64,000 nt of DNA from Rhodococcus rhodnii (GTDB lineage: Bacteria; Actinomycetota; Actinomycetes; Mycobacteriales; Pseudonocardiaceae), in NCBI GenBank assembly GCA_000720375.1, contig JOAA01000029.1, positions 50,132 through 114,131 of the forward strand. Direction: 5' to 3'. Below are positions 52,344-60,993 of this stretch, one piece after another (the first letter of the stretch is position 1; every line of letters begins with the position of its first letter). The translations under genes were made by a program, and so were the position numbers. Under the pieces are notes generated by a model. It was not told the origin of the DNA. It did no database searches and saw nothing but the letters and a program-made list of their open reading frames with translations.

Positions 52344-54680
52344 ATGTCGCACACCCGCCGCACCATCCTCAAAGCCGGCAGCGCGATCGGCGCCGGAGCC
52401 GCGATCGGCGGGCTGCGGACATTCACCGCCCAGGCCGAGGAAGTGGACCGGCCAGCTTCGGTCCAGCTGGTGTCCGAACAGGACGCCACCACGTTCTTCC
52501 ACCTCGCGCCCGCGGTGGAAAGCCGGATCATCGAGCAGGGTCTGCCCATCGGCAACGGACGGTTAGGCGCGCTCGTCGGCGGCAACCCCGCGAACGACTC
52601 CTGCTACGTCACTGACGTTTCCCTGTGGGCAGGCGACAAGAACGACGTGCTCGACAACGAAGGCCAGTTCCCCTACGAACGCGTGCACTTCGGCACGTTC
52701 AACGTGCTGGCGCAGGCAGCCGTGTCGATTCCGGAGCACGCGCCGAACGTGATCACGAAGTACCGCCGCACGCTGGACATCAGCAACGGCATCGTCACCT
52801 CGTCTTACGAGTACAAGGGCACCAGATACCGGCGCGAGGTGTACTCGAGCCACCCGGACGACGTGATCGTCATGCGCCTGACGCGCGACGGTCGCGGCAC
52901 GCACACCGGGACCATCTCGATCACCGGTACGCACAACGAGTCCACAGTCGACGGCACGATCAGCGGCAAGCTGGACAACGGCCTGAAGTACGCCGCGGTC
53001 GTCCAGGCGACGAGCAAGGGCGGCCGGATCGGGCTGAAGGACAACAAGGTCACGTTCACCGACTGCGCCGAAGTCGTCATCGTCATCAGCGGCGGAACGA
53101 ACTACGTACCCAGATACGAAATCGGATATATGAACGCCAGCGCCGATCCGTTGGCGATCGCGCGCGACAAGGCGACGAAGGCACTCAAGGCGTCCGGTGA
53201 CGCGTTGCTCGCGACGCACGTGCGCGACTACCAGTCGCTGTACAACCGGATGACGGTCGACTTCGGACGGTCGTCCCGTAACCAGCGGTCAATGGACACG
53301 TGGTCGCGTCTAGTCGTCCGCGGCACGCCCGGCGCGGCGGCCGACCCGGAACTTGAGGCCAGCTATCTGCAGTTCGGCCGCTACCTGATGATCACCGGCT
53401 CGCGCGACAACCTGCCGCTGAACCTGCAGGGCCTGTGGCTGCACAACAACACGCCGGACTGGATGGCCGACTACCACACCGACGTCAACGTCCAGATGAA
53501 CTACTGGATGGCCGATCGCGCGGGCCTGTCCGATTGCTTCGAACCGTTCGCCGACTACTGCGTCGCACAACTTCCCGGCTGGACCAAGACGACCCAGGAG
53601 CTGTTCCTCGACCCGCGCAACAGGTTCCGCAACAGCTCCGGCAAGGTCGGCGGCTGGGCGGTGGCGTACTCGACGAACATCTACGGCGGCTCCGGCTGGT
53701 GGTGGCACTCCGGCGGCAACGCGTGGATCTGCAACTCGCTGTGGGAGCACTACGAGTACACACAGGACCGGGCGTACCTGGCGAAGATCTACCCGTTGCT
53801 CAAGGGCGCCTGCGAGTTCTGGGAGCACCGGCTGATCATGGACCCGGTGCGGCAGAAACTGGTCGCCGACAAGGACTGGTCACCCGAGCACGGACCGCAG
53901 GACGCGATCGGCATCACCTACGCGCAGGAACTGTGCTGGGACCTGTTCGAGCACTTCCGTGCCGCCAGTTCGATCCTGAACAAGGACCGCGCGTACGCGC
54001 AGACCATCGCCGGGCTGCAGGAGAAGTTGTACATGCCTGAGGTCAGCCCGAAGTCCGGCTGGCTGCAGGAGTGGATGAGCCCGGACAACCTCGGCGAGAC
54101 CACGCACCGGCACCTGTCCGGCCTGATCGGGTTCTTCCCCGGTGACCGGATCAAGACCGACACCAGCCCTCCCGAACTGGTCGAAGGCGTGCGGCAGCAG
54201 TTGATCGCGCGCGGGATGGACAGCTTCGGCTGGGCGTGCGCGTGGCGCGCGCTGTGCTGGGCCCGGTTGAAGGACGCGGACCGTGCGTACCAGCTGATCC
54301 AGACCGTGATGCGGCCGTCGGTGAGCAACTCCAACGGCACCGCGCCCAACCTGTTCGACATGTACAGCCAGGGCAGCTACGCGATCTTCCAAATCGACGC
54401 CAATTTCGGCGCGCCGGCGGCGATGATCGAGATGCTGGTGTACTCGCGGCCCGGTCTGATCGAACTGCTGCCCGCGTTGCCCGCGCAATGGGCGAAGACG
54501 GGCAAGATCACCGGTGTCGGCGCACGCGGCGGCTTCACGGTGGACGTCTCATGGCGCGACGGGAAGGTCACGAGCGCGACCGTCCACAGCACCACGGGCA
54601 CCGACACCGTGGTGCAGTTCGGCTCGTGGCGCAAGAACATCCGCCTGCGCCCCGGCCAGAGCGTCACTGTCAGGCCGTAA
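52344..54680 (+). CDS. Secreted GH95-family glycosidase (alpha-L-fucosidase-like)
   Basis: 778 residues with a twin-arginine-type signal (TRRTILKAGSAIGAGAAIGG). The N-terminal beta-sandwich domain (GLPIGNGRLGALVGG), the (alpha/alpha)6 barrel with YLQFGRYLMITGSRDNLPLN, DYHTDVNVQMNYW and the catalytic region GWLQEWMSPD, and a C-terminal beta domain are all as in GH95. Known members remove alpha-1,2-fucose or galactose from glycans. Exact linkage unknown. An AT-rich island falls in the N-terminal domain. Confidence 0.92.
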   Translation: MSHTRRTILKAGSAIGAGAAIGGLRTFTAQAEEVDRPASVQLVSEQDATTFFHLAPAVESRIIEQGLPIGNGRLGALVGGNPANDSCYVTDVSLWAGDKNDVLDNEGQFPYERVHFGTFNVLAQAAVSIPEHAPNVITKYRRTLDISNGIVTSSYEYKGTRYRREVYSSHPDDVIVMRLTRDGRGTHTGTISITGTHNESTVDGTISGKLDNGLKYAAVVQATSKGGRIGLKDNKVTFTDCAEVVIVISGGTNYVPRYEIGYMNASADPLAIARDKATKALKASGDALLATHVRDYQSLYNRMTVDFGRSSRNQRSMDTWSRLVVRGTPGAAADPELEASYLQFGRYLMITGSRDNLPLNLQGLWLHNNTPDWMADYHTDVNVQMNYWMADRAGLSDCFEPFADYCVAQLPGWTKTTQELFLDPRNRFRNSSGKVGGWAVAYSTNIYGGSGWWWHSGGNAWICNSLWEHYEYTQDRAYLAKIYPLLKGACEFWEHRLIMDPVRQKLVADKDWSPEHGPQDAIGITYAQELCWDLFEHFRAASSILNKDRAYAQTIAGLQEKLYMPEVSPKSGWLQEWMSPDNLGETTHRHLSGLIGFFPGDRIKTDTSPPELVEGVRQQLIARGMDSFGWACAWRALCWARLKDADRAYQLIQTVMRPSVSNSNGTAPNLFDMYSQGSYAIFQIDANFGAPAAMIEMLVYSRPGLIELLPALPAQWAKTGKITGVGARGGFTVDVSWRDGKVTSATVHSTTGTDTVVQFGSWRKNIRLRPGQSVTVRP
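53111..53132. repeat. AT-rich micro-island in GH95 gene
   Basis: CAGATACGAAATCGGATATA; encodes RYEIGYM (aga tac gaa atc gga tat atg). Confidence 0.7.
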
Positions 54681-54683
54681 CCC

Positions 54684-55127
54684 TCAGACACCCAGTTCGC
54701 CGGCCAACCTCCGCAAATAGCCGGCGAACTGGGCCCTATCCTGCTCCTCCCAGTTCTCGGTCAGCTCGTCGAACACGCGGCGCTGCCAATCCCGCGCGCC
54801 CGCAAGCAACTGCTCACCGGATTCGGTGAGCCGGACCACCGTCCGCCGTTTGTCCTTTTCGGACTCCGTACGCACCAGATATCCCGCTTCGGCGGCATCC
54901 CTGACCATCCGGCTGGCACCGGAGTGGTCGAGGCCGAGCTGGTGCGCGATCGCGTTCACCGTCGCCTCGCCGCCCTGACTCGCGGTCTGGGCGGCCTCGA
55001 CCGCCTGGATGTGCTGCACGTGCCGCGTCTCGCCGGTCAACTCCGCGGACGCGCGCGTACTCCACCGTCTGGACCAGAACCGCACGAGCCGGAACAACGC
55101 CGGCCCGCCATCGGCGCTACTCACCAT
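54684..55127 (-). CDS. MarR-family transcriptional regulator
   Basis: 147 residues from the ATG at 55125-55127 (VSSADGGPALFRLVRFWSRR follows). Winged helix: ATVNAIAHQLGLDHSGASRMVRDAAEAGYLVRTES with the wing EKDKRRTVVRLTESG. Convergent with the GH95 gene and divergent from the VOC gene; two similar dyads between the latter pair are its likely operators. Confidence 0.9.
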   Translation of the reverse strand: MVSSADGGPALFRLVRFWSRRWSTRASAELTGETRHVQHIQAVEAAQTASQGGEATVNAIAHQLGLDHSGASRMVRDAAEAGYLVRTESEKDKRRTVVRLTESGEQLLAGARDWQRRVFDELTENWEEQDRAQFAGYLRRLAGELGV

Positions 55128-55144
55128 GCCCCAGCCTACATCGT

Positions 55145-55180
55145 GTGCAAATCGCACGTATAATTAGGTGCGAATCACAC
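55145..55180. promoter_or_regulatory. Two candidate MarR operators flanking a -10 element
   Basis: GTGCAAATCGCAC (55145-55157) and GTGCGAATCACAC (55168-55180) are imperfect dyads related to each other, 23 bp apart. TATAAT (55159-55164) lies between them and is the likely -10 of the VOC gene. Confidence 0.65.
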
Positions 55181-55194
55181 GCATTGGAGGTCAC

Positions 55195-55569
55195 GTGAGC
55201 ATCGTGCTGAACCACACGATCGTCCCGGCCGCGGACAAGTCGACGGCCGCGCAGTTCCTGGCCGACTTGCTTGGACTCGAGGTCGGCGCGCCAACGGGGC
55301 CGTTCATCCCGTTGCAGGTGAACGACGATCTGACACTGGATTTCGACGACCGGCACGGGGTGCACCCTTGCCATTACGCGTTCCTGGTCGATGACGGAAC
55401 CTTCGACGCGTTGCTGGCGAGGGTCGAACGGTCACCCGAGATCGACTATGGCTCCGGTCATGCGGGTGGGTGGGACCGCTCGATCAACCACTTGGGCGGT
55501 GGGCGCGGGGTGTACGTGCGTGATCCGAACGGACACGCGTACGAGTTCTTCACTGCGGTCCCTGACTGA
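55195..55569 (+). CDS. VOC-superfamily (glyoxalase/dioxygenase-fold) protein
   Basis: 124 residues from GTG 55195, preceded by GGAGG. One glyoxalase-type domain: LNHTIVPAADKSTAAQFLADLLGL, later GRGVYVRDPNGHAYEFFT. Metal ligands would be His in LNHT and Glu in YEFF. Members include lyases, dioxygenases and drug-binding resistance proteins; nothing identifies the role here. Probably repressed by the adjacent MarR protein. Confidence 0.88.
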   Translation: MSIVLNHTIVPAADKSTAAQFLADLLGLEVGAPTGPFIPLQVNDDLTLDFDDRHGVHPCHYAFLVDDGTFDALLARVERSPEIDYGSGHAGGWDRSINHLGGGRGVYVRDPNGHAYEFFTAVPD

Positions 55570-55720
55570 GCCCGAGCAGTTCAGACTTCGTCGCCAACCA
55601 ACGTGCATCCGGATCGGCGACCACACACCGCACCCCCAGGTCCAGCAGCCCCACCCCAGCTCCCAGACCACCCCCAAGACCGCCCTCGCCCCGTTCGCCG
55701 TCCATTCCGGCCCCAGAACA

Positions 55721-55812
55721 TCCCCCGCCACTCCCGGGGGGACGACCCCAGGCCAGTCTATCGGGGATATGGGCTGGTCAAAGGGGTTACCGGTCGGTTG
55801 TGGACAACTGGA
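55721..55812 (+). repeat. Intergenic DnaA-box element, copy C
   Basis: ACTCCCGGGGGG, CCAGTCTATCGG (55753-55764), GGTCAAAGGGGTTAC, then the DnaA box TGTGGACAA (55799-55807) followed by CTGGATT as in copy D. The 110 bp before it are strongly C-rich on this strand. Confidence 0.8.
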
Positions 55813-55826
55813 TTCGTGAACGGACC

Positions 55827-56146
55827 GTTCGCGCGGGTTGGCCCCTGGGTTTCTGCTGTTCGCGCGGGTGGCCACTACGGTTTTGACTGTTCGCGCGGGC
55901 TGGTTACCGCGATTCCTGGCTGCCCGCACAGGCTGGTCACCGCGATTCCTGGCCGTTCGCACAGGCTGGTCGCACGGTTCCTGAGTGTTCGCGCGGATCA
56001 GTCACCAGGGTTTCTAGCTGTCCGCGCGGATGAGTCACCGCGGTTCCTGGCTGATCACACGGGTCGGTCACCCGGTTCCTGGCTGCCCGCGCGGACTGGT
56101 CACCGCGGTTGCAGGCTGTCCGCGCGGGTGGTCACCGCAGTGTCCT
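55827..56146. repeat. Degenerate 30-33-bp tandem array after copy C
   Basis: About ten units of consensus GTTCGCGCGGGTTGGTCACC + GCGGTTCCTGGCT. Adjacent units differ at several positions. It fills the whole gap between copy C and the GNAT gene; the long open frame across it is a by-product of the repeat. Confidence 0.85.
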
Positions 56147-56157
56147 TACGGGCTGAT

Positions 56158-57378
56158 TCAGGCCGGGGGATTCCATACATAGGGCGTCGTGGTGGTCACC
56201 GGCGTGAAGCCAAGGCGTTCCAGGATCGGGCGGCTGTCGTCGGACGCGTCAACCCACAGGTAACGGATCCCCATCTGCACGGCCAACTGAGCCCGGTACG
56301 AAACAAGCGCTCGATAGATCCCGCGGCCGCGCCAAGACGAAGCAGTCGTGCCACCGAGCAGGCCGGCGAATTCCTTGTCCTGCTTGGGCATCATCCAGCC
56401 GGCCGAGACCACGTCGCCGCCGGCTTCGGCCACGAACACCGCCCACTGGTTCTTGCGCCTGATCAGCAGGTCGGCCAGCCAGTTGACGCCTTCGCCCCAC
56501 ACGCCCACGTTCATCTCCCCGATCCGGCGCATGTCCGCGTCGGAATCGGTCCGCCGGATGCTCACTCCGTCCGGCACGACCGGTTCGGCGGCATACGCGG
56601 CCGCATCGCCGATCATCACGGTTTCCTTGTCCTCCGGGCGGAAACCGGCGGCCACGAGCCTGCTTGGCAAGTCCGCGGGCAGGTCGTGCGCGCGGGTCTT
56701 CCATTCGACGCTTTGGCTCCGCGCCGCGAAGAAGTCGCGCTGGCGGGCGATCAACGCGTCCACGTCCACATCGAAGATATCCCGAGGCATGCTGATGAAC
56801 CCCTGGTGCGGCCGCAGGATTCGCACGATCGGGCCGTCGGGTTCGACCTGTGTGTCCTCTTCCAGATCGGCCCACTCGGAGGGCCGGACGTGCCGGTCGT
56901 AGGCCTCCAGCAACGGAGTAGGCAGATCGATCCGCAGCAACGGCAGCATCCGGCCGGGAATCGACCCGGACGGCGACTCGCCGACCTTCACCGCGCCCAT
57001 CGCCACATAAAACCCCTCGGCGTGGGGTTCGGCGTCGATCATCAGAACCGTGAAGCCCGCCGCACGCGCCGACTCGAGAGCGTGCTCCCACAACCTCCGG
57101 CCGAGGCCTTTGCCGATGGCGTCCGGTTCGAGCCACATATGTCCGAGTTGGCCTTCGGGCGCACGGCCCTCGACGTTGTAGAACCCCAGCAACCGCTCCC
57201 CTTCGGCCGCGACCACGATCCTGCGATCGGCGATCTCGTCCGGTGTGAAAGTCAGTTCGGCACGGCAGGATTCGAGGAAAGCCTGGTCGTATCCCCAGTA
57301 CGCCTTCGACCGCAATGCCAGTTCCCCCAGCGCGGCGGCCTCGTCGGGCCGTGCGGCGCGCATCATGATCTGAGCCAC
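56158..57378 (-). CDS. Tandem GNAT-family N-acetyltransferase
   Basis: 406 residues containing two GNAT folds. First (about 1-145): GHMWLEPDAIGKGLGRRLWEHAL is the acetyl-CoA P-loop (Q/R-x2-G-x-G/A). Second (about 260-406): GTTASSWRGRGIYRALVSYRAQ is another intact P-loop, ending YLWVDASDDSRPILERLGF. Substrate unknown. Starts at ATG 57376 or one of two ATGs within six codons. Bordered downstream by the tandem array. Confidence 0.88.
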   Translation of the reverse strand: MAQIMMRAARPDEAAALGELALRSKAYWGYDQAFLESCRAELTFTPDEIADRRIVVAAEGERLLGFYNVEGRAPEGQLGHMWLEPDAIGKGLGRRLWEHALESARAAGFTVLMIDAEPHAEGFYVAMGAVKVGESPSGSIPGRMLPLLRIDLPTPLLEAYDRHVRPSEWADLEEDTQVEPDGPIVRILRPHQGFISMPRDIFDVDVDALIARQRDFFAARSQSVEWKTRAHDLPADLPSRLVAAGFRPEDKETVMIGDAAAYAAEPVVPDGVSIRRTDSDADMRRIGEMNVGVWGEGVNWLADLLIRRKNQWAVFVAEAGGDVVSAGWMMPKQDKEFAGLLGGTTASSWRGRGIYRALVSYRAQLAVQMGIRYLWVDASDDSRPILERLGFTPVTTTTPYVWNPPA

Positions 57379-57450
57379 GTGACCATCGTGCCATCGGGCG
57401 CTACTCGATTACGCAGGTCAGCATGGGCGCTGGTCGTGTTAATCTGCGTA

Positions 57451-57464
57451 TGCAATCGTTTTCC
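57451..57464. promoter_or_regulatory. Candidate LacI-type operator (autoregulation)
   Basis: TGCAATCGTTTTCC, close to the LacI-family palindrome TGCAATCGTTTGCA, 22 bp before the regulator start. See the matching perfect site at 63141-63154. Confidence 0.5.
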
Positions 57465-57485
57465 GCCGAGGCCGGGTGCTGCCGA

Positions 57486-58508
57486 ATGACGAACTCCCCC
57501 ACCCTCAAAGAGGTCGCGCAACGCGCTGGAGTGCACGTCACCACGGCGTCGAGAGCGCTCAACCCGGCGACTTCCTCGCTGGTGAACCCCGCGACGATGC
57601 GCCGTGTGCAGGCCGCCGCGCGTGAACTGCGGTATCAGCCGAACGCCATGGCCCGTGGTCTGAAGACCGCGCGATCGATGTCGGTCGGCGTACTGCTTCC
57701 TGACCTGACCAACCCGTTGTTCCCGCCAATCGTCCGCGGGATCGAGGATGTGCTGGCGAATTCCGGCTACACCACGCTGATCGCCAACACCGACAACGAC
57801 CTGGAACGGCAGCGCACCTTGTTCGACACGTTGCGCGCCCGACAGGTCGACGGCGTGATCATCGCGACCGCCCGCCGTGACGACAACCTGTTCGCTGAGG
57901 CGCATCAGCAGGGCGTGCGAATGGTCATGGTCAACCGGCGCGTAGACCAGTCCGACATTCCGTCGGTCACAGGCGATGACCACGACGGTATCGCCATGGC
58001 AGTGCGTCATTTGATCGAGCTCGGCCACACGCGCATCGCGCACGTCGGCGGCCCCCAGCACACGTCGACGGGGCGCACGCGCCAACGCGCGTACCGTCAG
58101 GCGCTCGACGACGCGGGCATCGAACTCGACCCTGGGCTTCTGGTGACAGCGCAAGAGTTCACTGAAGGCGAGGGGGCCAAGGCGACACGGTCCATGTTCG
58201 AGGCGGGCAAACGGCCGACGGCGATTGTCGCCGCCAACGACATGATCGCGCTCGGCTGCCTCGATGTGTTCTCCGAGCGCCGGTTGCAGTGCCCCACCGA
58301 CATCAGCTTGGTCGGCTTCAACGACATGCCGTTCGTGGATCGCCTCACGCCGCCGCTGAGCACCGTGCACGTGCCGCATTACCAAATCGGCGCGGAGGCG
58401 GCACGTATGCTCCTCGATCGCCTCGCGAACCCTGACCTGCCCTCGAAGTCGATCACGCTGCCCGCGACGCTGGTGCTACGGGAATCAACAGCGCCTCCGC
58501 GCGCCTAA
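57486..58508 (+). CDS. LacI-family transcriptional regulator
   Basis: 340 residues from ATG 57486. N-terminal HTH TLKEVAQRAGVHVTTASRAL and hinge ELRYQPNAMARGLKT are typical of LacI/GalR; the rest is a periplasmic-binding-type sensor (SVGVLLPDLTNPLFPPIVRG, AIVAANDMIALGCL, HYQIGAEAARMLLDRL). It converges on the Liv-type operon, overlapping livF by 4 bp. LacI-type palindromes before this gene and before the operon suggest it controls both. Confidence 0.93.
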   Translation: MTNSPTLKEVAQRAGVHVTTASRALNPATSSLVNPATMRRVQAAARELRYQPNAMARGLKTARSMSVGVLLPDLTNPLFPPIVRGIEDVLANSGYTTLIANTDNDLERQRTLFDTLRARQVDGVIIATARRDDNLFAEAHQQGVRMVMVNRRVDQSDIPSVTGDDHDGIAMAVRHLIELGHTRIAHVGGPQHTSTGRTRQRAYRQALDDAGIELDPGLLVTAQEFTEGEGAKATRSMFEAGKRPTAIVAANDMIALGCLDVFSERRLQCPTDISLVGFNDMPFVDRLTPPLSTVHVPHYQIGAEAARMLLDRLANPDLPSKSITLPATLVLRESTAPPRA

Positions 58509-59227
58509 CTGTTGGGTTCCAAGGCTCCCAGGTACAAGGACGCGATCTCCGGGTGGTTGGTGATCTCTTCGGCGGTCCCCAGCAACCGGACGCGGCCGCC
58601 TTCCATGACCACCCCGTGGGTCGACAGGGACAGCCCGAGCCGGACGTTCTGTTCCACCAGCACCACGGTCTTGCCACGCTCGCGCATACCGTTGATCAGC
58701 CCGGCGACCGCGGCGATGCTCCTTGGATCCAGGCCAAGTGACGGCTCGTCCAGCAGCACGACCGCTGGGTCGAGCATCAGCGACCGCCCGATTTCCACCA
58801 TCCGCCGTTGCCCGCCGGACAGGTTGCCCGCTGGCGCGTTTGGACGCTCGGCGATCAACGGAACCAGCTCGGCCACCGCGGAATACCGCTCCGCCAACAA
58901 TTTTCGTTGTCGACGGATCAAATAGCCGCCCATCAACACGTTTTCGCGCACGCTCATCCGTGGGAACAACGCCCCCGCTTGCGGGACCTGAGCGACGCCC
59001 TTTTCCAGTACCTCCGGCGCGCTCAGCCTATCAATCCGCTCGTCCCCCAGCGACACAGTTCCTTTACGTGGCTTGATCAATCCGCTGACCACGCGCAGAA
59101 CCGTCGATTTCCCAGCGCCGTTCGGGCCGAGCACGCACGTCACCGATTCGGGGATGACGCTCAGGTCGAGTCCCTGTAAGACATCACCTCCGCCGTAACC
59201 GGCGTAGACACCGTCCAATGTCAACAT
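58505..59227 (-). CDS. livF: Branched-chain amino acid-type ABC transporter ATPase, LivF type
   Basis: 240 residues. GPNGAGKST, LSGGQRRMVEIGRSLM, VVLLDEPSLGLDP, LVEQNVRLGLSLS: all LivF hallmarks. The ATG touches the upstream stop codon (TGATG). Last gene of the uptake operon. Whether the ligand is a branched-chain amino acid, urea or another amide is open. Confidence 0.92.
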   Translation of the reverse strand: MLTLDGVYAGYGGGDVLQGLDLSVIPESVTCVLGPNGAGKSTVLRVVSGLIKPRKGTVSLGDERIDRLSAPEVLEKGVAQVPQAGALFPRMSVRENVLMGGYLIRRQRKLLAERYSAVAELVPLIAERPNAPAGNLSGGQRRMVEIGRSLMLDPAVVLLDEPSLGLDPRSIAAVAGLINGMRERGKTVVLVEQNVRLGLSLSTHGVVMEGGRVRLLGTAEEITNHPEIASLYLGALEPNS

Positions 59228-60993
59228 CAGGTGGTCACCTCGCCGAGGTACGCGTCCAGCACGGCCGGGTCGTTGCGGATCACGCCGGGCGGTCCGGACG
59301 CGATCACTTCACCCCTGGCCAGCACGAAGACCGGGTCACACAAGTCAAGGACCATCGGGATGTTGTGTTCCACCACGAGGAAGGTGATGCCCTGCCGGTT
59401 CGCCACCCTGATGATCTCCGCCATCCGGTCGACCAGGCCAGGGTTGATCCCACCAGCGGGCTCGTCCAGCAGGACCATTCGCGGCTCCAGCATCAGTACC
59501 TGGGCCAACTCGACCAGTTTCTGTTGACCGTACGACAAAGCACCGGCGCGCTCGGATTCGAACCGTCCCAAACCGACGAACGACAGCAGCTCGCGTGCCC
59601 GATCAGCCTCATCTCCCGCTACCGCACCTGAAGCGAGCACGCGTGGCGAGAACGATTCGAGCGGCGCGACCACGTTCTCCAGTACTGTCATGCTCTTGAA
59701 CAGTCTGGTCACTTGGAACGTCCGGCCGAGACCGCGATGCGCTCTGGCCCACGGAGAAAGTCCGTCGATGCGCTCGCCGTCGAACCAGACTTCGCCGGTA
59801 TGCGCGCCGCCCGTACCTGTGATCAGGTTGAACAATGTGGTCTTGCCGGAGCCGTTCGGCCCGATCAGCGCGGTGATCGATCCGGCTGGGACGGTCAAGT
59901 CGACGCCGTTGACCGCTTTCAGCCCACCGAATGCTTTGTGGACGTTCCTGAGTTCCAGTAACGGCCCGGGTTTCGGCTCGATCGGCTCGCGCGTGACGAC
60001 TTCGACCGGTCCGTGTTCCAGTGCGCCGGCATGGTCGGTGTACTCGACCTTGCGGCGCTTGGTGAGCAGCCGTTGCAGCACCGGCAGTAAGCCGTCTGGC
60101 AGGAACAGCACAATGATCACGAGCGCTACGCCGAAAAGCAGCAAGCGGCTTTGTGAGCCTCCACCGTAGACAGTCGCGGCTTCGCTGGCGAATGAGACTA
60201 TGAAAGCGCCGATGACCGGTCCCCACAACGTTCCCCTGCCGCCGACGAGTGCGCCGAGCACAACCGTGACACTCGTCAGGATGTTGAAGGCACCCAAGGG
60301 GTTCAGGAACGTTAGGAAGTACGCGTAGACCGCGCCCGCCACGCCGATGAAGAATGCGCTGGCCGCGTACGCGAGGTTCTTGTAGAGCGTGGTCGGGATG
60401 CCGATGGCTGCCGCTTTTCCTTCGTCCTCACGGATCGCGACCAGTCCGGTGCCGAACTTCGTGCGCCGGATCCACGCGCTGAAGCCGAATGTGACTGCCA
60501 TCAGAGCGAGGAACATGAAGTAGAACGGGATATTGCCGACGTCACGGCCCCATGTCGGCAGTTCGAGGGTGATGCCGTCGGATCCGTTGGTCAGCTCCGG
60601 CAGGTTGACTGTGAGTATCTGGAACAGCAGCAGCATCGCGATCGTGATGATCACGAACGCGGGTCCCTTGGCACGCAACACAACGCTGCCGACAAGAAGC
60701 GCGATCACGACAGCGACCACACCGGACAGTGGCGCCAGCGCGAGCGGGTGGACTTCCCATCGGGTGGACAAGATTCCCGCGGTGTAAGCGCCGATGCCGA
60801 GGAAAACGCTGTGTCCTAACGAGATGTATCCGGCGAACCCGGAGATGATGTTCCAGCTGATGGACTGGATCGCCACGAGAAACGCCAGCAGCATGACCGT
60901 GTGCTCGTATGTGGCATCTGGCGCGATGAATGGAAAGGCGATCAGCGCAACGAACGCTACCGCGGCTATCGCTAGACTTACTCGACGATTCAC
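59227..60993 (-). CDS. Fused LivM permease / LivG ATPase
   Basis: 588 residues. About 1-310: LivM-type permease with 8-10 helices (SGFAGYISLGHSVFLGIGAY, RTKFGTGLVAIREDEGKAAAIGI). About 340-588: LivG-type ATPase (GPNGSGKTT, LSYGQQKLVELAQVL, MVLLDEPAGGINP, VVEHNIPMVLDLCDPV). Such permease-ATPase fusions occur in actinobacterial HAAT transporters. 4-bp overlap with livH. Confidence 0.93.
   Translation of the reverse strand: MNRRVSLAIAAVAFVALIAFPFIAPDATYEHTVMLLAFLVAIQSISWNIISGFAGYISLGHSVFLGIGAYTAGILSTRWEVHPLALAPLSGVVAVVIALLVGSVVLRAKGPAFVIITIAMLLLFQILTVNLPELTNGSDGITLELPTWGRDVGNIPFYFMFLALMAVTFGFSAWIRRTKFGTGLVAIREDEGKAAAIGIPTTLYKNLAYAASAFFIGVAGAVYAYFLTFLNPLGAFNILTSVTVVLGALVGGRGTLWGPVIGAFIVSFASEAATVYGGGSQSRLLLFGVALVIIVLFLPDGLLPVLQRLLTKRRKVEYTDHAGALEHGPVEVVTREPIEPKPGPLLELRNVHKAFGGLKAVNGVDLTVPAGSITALIGPNGSGKTTLFNLITGTGGAHTGEVWFDGERIDGLSPWARAHRGLGRTFQVTRLFKSMTVLENVVAPLESFSPRVLASGAVAGDEADRARELLSFVGLGRFESERAGALSYGQQKLVELAQVLMLEPRMVLLDEPAGGINPGLVDRMAEIIRVANRQGITFLVVEHNIPMVLDLCDPVFVLARGEVIASGPPGVIRNDPAVLDAYLGEVTT

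Noticed and set aside
614..53132. AT-rich islands as remnants of an inserted mobile repeat
   Set aside because: Many lie in frame inside conserved protein motifs without adding residues, so simple insertion cannot explain them.
55827..56146. Tandem array taken as a CRISPR array
   Set aside because: Units are 30-33 bp and contiguous, with no unique spacers, and repeats diverge throughout; no cas genes in the window.
55603..57489. Long rightward open frame across the array and GNAT gene
   Set aside because: It is antisense to the well-supported GNAT gene and its N-terminal part is translated minisatellite; no family features.
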